From Crossaster papposus (taxonomy: Eukaryota; Echinodermata; Asteroidea; Velatida; Solasteridae): 64,000 nucleotides of DNA. Positions 60,403 to 64,000 of this stretch are shown here, in pieces. Made by a program: the position numbers and the translations under genes. Positions within the stretch are counted from its first letter, which is position 1, and each line of letters starts with the position of its first letter. The notes under the pieces were generated by a model that had not been told where the DNA came from, did not search any database, and saw only the letters and a program-made list of their open reading frames with translations. Location: contig JBAIAA010000818.1 of NCBI GenBank assembly GCA_037893245.1, positions 124,001 to 188,000 of the forward strand. Direction: 5' to 3'.

Positions 60403-61613
60403 TGGATATGAGGTTGTTTAGGTTACTTAACAACAAAAATCTTTAACTGTTCGTCAAACGACGGGGCTCATCCGTCTATAAGTCTCTAAGTCTCTAAGTT
60501 CATGCATCAAAGAATACGATCATAGTGATGGAACGTCATTTTTAAGACGCGCGCGTTCCCAAATTACAAGTAAAGGCGAGTGCGTAGAAATAGGACCGCG
60601 TAGTTTAGGGGGTCTGACATGTACGTACGTGTGCTAGTACGTTTGTTTATGGTGTAAATTCGTCTCGATAATTTCCTTTGTTTGTACTCTTAACTTTTTG
60701 CGACGGCTCTCATTGGTTTTGTACACGAATCTCAATCGAGGACGTCCTCGATTCTAACCCTAACCCCAATTCACCTACGTGGCGCCTGGCATGCGTCTTC
60801 TATTTACACCATAAACAAACGCATGTACACGCATGTCCACGCATGTCTAGTTTGTTTACATGCATTTGTGTATGGTGTAAAGTATTGTTGAAATTGAAGT
60901 ATTGCTGAATTTGTCAAATGATTGATGCCGCACTTTATTTTTTTTCTTACTAATTGTGGTGACGGCAATCTGATCAGATAGCTTGTTCTGGAAACTGCGA
61001 TTGGTGGGTGAGTAGGGCGCCACCGTGTGGTGGTGGTGATTCCAGAAATCTCCTGTCACCGCATTGTTGTGTCCTGCAAACCCACTAATTCAGGTACAAT
61101 TTTATTGGGGTTTTTTTACCATCGATATATCTTTTAACATTGCTTGTGTGATGTAGTATACAGTATTGGAGTTTACGATATAAAGATGTGGACATTGTGT
61201 AAAAGTAGCTAGTCGCAAGGCGCAAAGTTACGCTGATTAATTTTACAAACGTGGCGACTCCGTTTATCGATGTATAAATAATGTGCGTGTATTGGGCCAC
61301 TGGATAACCGGGGATGTAAGGCCGTGTCCGAAACGAATATCTAGAGCTATGGTCTACGTCTACAGCTACGTCTACGTAGGCGCTAAGGCAAATGGAATTC
61401 GGACGTGGCTACGGTAGAGCCTACGGCTAGTTATTGTGCCCTCAAGCGATGCTTGAATTAGTGTTTGCAAAATTACGATGTAAGAATTTACAACAATTAT
61501 CGTCTGCTAGATGTTACGCAATGTTTGTTTACAGCCAGTCGGAATACCTGATGATATTGACGTATTTGTCGATCTGTTAGTTTCAATTCAATGCACTATC
61601 ATTGAAAAATAAA
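60403..61613 (+). other. Probable 3' UTR; end uncertain
   Basis: After the stop at 60402 no further coding continuation is visible. AATAAA at 61608-61613 is the first canonical polyadenylation signal seen downstream, but it lies inside or beside an inverted-repeat element, so the real transcript end may be earlier. Confidence 0.3.
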
Positions 61614-61802
61614 AGAAAATTTGCTCCAAAATTAAAATTAGTGCTGCTGCCATTTTGTTTTGCCTGAGCTAGACAACTTCTTTGACGGCTAGATTTGTGT
61701 GACGTTGTAGCTGTAGACGGCATTTCGGACAGCGCCGCAAAATGACCGACGCAGACAATAGCCGTAGCTGTAGCTCTAGACACCCGTTTTTGACACAGCC
61801 TA
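61317..61802. mobile_element. Inverted-repeat element downstream of the gene
   Basis: AGGCCGTGTCCGAAACG and TCTAGAGCTATGGTCTACGT at the left pair with AGCTGTAGCTCTAGACACCC and TTTTTGACACAGCCT at the right. CTACGTCTAC-type short repeats lie inside the arms. Confidence 0.75.
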
Positions 61803-61813
61803 ACTCTCTTCTT

Positions 61814-63306
61814 GATCTTTGTCCCTGGATGTATTATTCTGGATACACGTAAGAAAACGCTATTAGCTCTAGTTGCTTGTGCCACCAATTAAGCCTTATA
61901 TTTTGGTGAAAACTTGCTGTGAAATCGGAGCTCCTGCATATGTTGAATAGTGCCCTGTTGTGTTATAATAATCTGCTAATGTAGAACTGCTTAGTTACTA
62001 ATTGAACTGGAATTTGTGCTTAGCGTATGGACCGTTAATCCGAAAGTTTTGATGGAACCTGTCGAATGTTCATTGGGACTTGCCTGTAATTTAGTTTCTG
62101 CAAAGTCTCTGTGAAATTATTATTTTTATTTTTTTTGCAACCGAGTGAACTGTTTGAATAAGGTTAACATATGTGATGATATTTTTGTTGGATAAAACAA
62201 GTGTATAATTTAAGTGTGCTCTCCCAGTTTGTAGTGGAACTGCAGGACACAACTTGTCCACATAATCACAATGTTAGGAATGATTATTTAATAAGTGTAT
62301 CTTGTGGGGGGAATTAAAGTGACAGCACAGAAGCAAAGCGCCGTCTCCCGACTATCTTCCCCCCCCCTACATCATCATACTTATCTCTGCTATGTTTTTC
62401 TATTTCTAATTATTTGTTTGCATCAAATGTCCCCAGACGTGCGTACACCAACTTATTTATGTATTTATGTTGTCTTCTACTATTTTTCAGATTGGTTTGC
62501 TGTAGCCCTAAATTCACCACTTGTCTACATCCATTGCCTAAAGATGTCATTGCCAGGAAAAAGAAAAATCGTCCCCCTCCGCCCCCGTCTCTCCTCCCCG
62601 CCCCTCTCCCCCCCCCCCCCCCCCTTTCCCCCTCCCGCCCCTTTTCCCCTCCCCTCCCCTCTCCTCCTGCCCCTTTCTCCCTACCCAAGTATTGTTGTGA
62701 ACTAAAGCCTACCTATGTATGTGGTAAAAGTATTGTCCTGACCGCCCAGTGTATCATGATACAGTGCCCAACATTGAGGTGCCCACCCGAAATGTCATTT
62801 TTGTATATTTTTGTCCAAAAAGCAAAGCTAACCCCTTACAATGTAAAAAGTCAAAATTCGGCCAATTTTGACCGAAAAACCAAGGCTAACCCCTTACACT
62901 GAAAAAAGTATTAATATTGGCCAATATTGGCCAATTTCTGAACTCTTCATGGTTGATGTTTGTTGATGCCACAGCTTGTTTGAGGAGTGATGTCCATGCT
63001 GTTTGTAGGAATAGGCATTGAATAGTTAGCCGTTTGGTTTGGTGCTGGGTGTTGCACTTGAGATACGATTTTGTGAAGAGGTAAGGACTGGCAGAACTTG
63101 TATAATGTCGTTGGTGAAGTATTTTTAGCGTTCAAACTTTTTTGTACTGAGTTTGTGTGGTTATTTTCTGAACCACACATCTCACCAAAGAGTATTACTT
63201 ATCCTTTTGCTTTGTCGCCATGCCAACCATCAAATCTCCTGTTTGGAAAGATGTGCTGTCAAACACATTATTCTGAAGTTGTGTTCACTTTTGTTGTCAT
63301 TGTCAG
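61814..63306. other. Intergenic or 3' flank with a C-rich tract
   Basis: A low-complexity C/T tract at about 62570-62690 makes long false ORFs. Two diverged copies of AAGCTAACCCCTTACA-type sequence at 62825 and 62883. No gene recognised. Confidence 0.5.
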
Positions 63307-63388
63307 GCTCCCTGCCACGTACATGCAGCTAGCGGGAAAGAGTCGCCACTTCATGAAGAAATACTTGAGTGTTAAGGAGGAGTTGTAG
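63307..63388 (+). CDS. Possible orphan terminal exon
   Basis: After an acceptor-like GTCAG, one frame reads LPATYMQLAGKSRHFMKKYL then SVKEEL and stops at TAG (63386-63388). It looks protein-like (basic then acidic helix) but no upstream exon could be joined to it. A donor consensus CTG|GTAAGT follows at 63401. It might be the 3' end of another gene, an alternative 3' exon, or chance. Confidence 0.25.
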
Positions 63389-63400
63389 TTTGGAACCTGG

Positions 63401-64000
63401 TAAGTTGTTCATTAAATCTAATTAAGTAGAGAGTTTTTGCATGCAAATGAAACTAGTCATATTCTGGATATGTTAGCATACATGTTAGTTTGTATTTGTA
63501 AAGGTAGTATACACCATTTGCGAACCTCCCCAAACGAAATCACTGAATTACGGTTGAATTAATGAAAGTAGTTAGTCCCCCAGAGTTTGCTGAATATCAA
63601 CGCAAGACCCAGGTAATGGGATGACCTATATTACTGCGTCTCCAACCCTCCAGCCAGCACTGCACAAAGGCCCGAATATTCTGTCCTTTGGCAAGACTCA
63701 TCCCCTGCCAAGGCAGTCAAGCCTAGTCAACCATAACAGTCTATCCACACTGCCACTGTCATCATAGAAATTCTGAACTTGGACCCCACTCCATGTAGAT
63801 GTATAGTGGATATTTTTATAGTTTGCTCTAAAGCAGTGTAACGTTGTAGAGTTATTACCGAAAAGGTAAAAAATAGAAATAGCCTAAAGTTCACTGACTG
63901 CTTTTATCTAATAGTCTTTTTGAATGTGTTTTGCTGTTGAGGTTCCCGGGACTCCAGAACTGATGATTTGAGCCACACCCAATCCATGCTGATAACTGTA
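63401..64000. other. No recognised gene
   Basis: Starts with a donor-like GTAAGT; a family B left end (AAAGGTAGTATACACCATTT) sits at 63502 without a matching right end in the window. Confidence 0.4.

Noticed and set aside
62410-62902. Proline-rich ORF near the window end
   Set aside because: Low-complexity C/T tract with no splice sites or homology.

Overview
The window is a stretch of animal (metazoan) nuclear genome dominated by one very large gene on the + strand. All 60 coding exons that can be assembled (1603-60402) belong to a fibrocystin-L / PKHD1L1-type gene. The 59 introns all have GT-AG ends and every exon joins the next in frame, giving about 4,383 codons plus a stop. The gene starts upstream of the window: the signal peptide and first IPT repeat are missing.

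The organism is most likely a marine deuterostome invertebrate, probably an echinoderm such as a sea star. Support comes from a PKHD1L1 orthologue with vertebrate-like domain order, GC-rich exons in AT-rich introns, tRNA-derived SINEs, and many short palindromic elements with TTAA-like ends. This placement is inference from style, not from a marker gene.

Layout along the gene: IPT/TIG repeats (1603-6986), a split PA14 domain (7655-11990), a PKHD1L1-specific linker (12930-20875), about ten further IPT repeats with a cupredoxin-like domain between them (21561-35271), the first G8 domain and its parallel beta-helix (35933-41089), the second G8 domain and second beta-helix (41852-49153), membrane-proximal modules (50072-55254), one transmembrane helix (55663-55771), and an unusually long cytoplasmic tail (57310-60402) that ends in a MYND-type zinc finger. 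By family knowledge this is a cell-surface or secretory-pathway ectodomain related to the TMEM2/CEMIP hyaluronidase-fold proteins.

The introns hold most of the mobile DNA. A TTAA-flanked palindromic element family (about 13 copies) shares the consensus end CCAGTTCGCGCC; one copy is split by a second piggyBac-like element that carries an ORF remnant. There are several other foldback/MITE families, tRNA-derived SINEs, a tRNA-like element with inverted termini, and three notable minisatellites (11, 17 and about 52 bp). The 52-bp array is built from a copied exon end plus splice donor. Beyond 60402 only 3' UTR, repeats and one possible orphan terminal exon (63307-63388) are visible. No prokaryotic features, CRISPR arrays or convincing antisense genes were seen.
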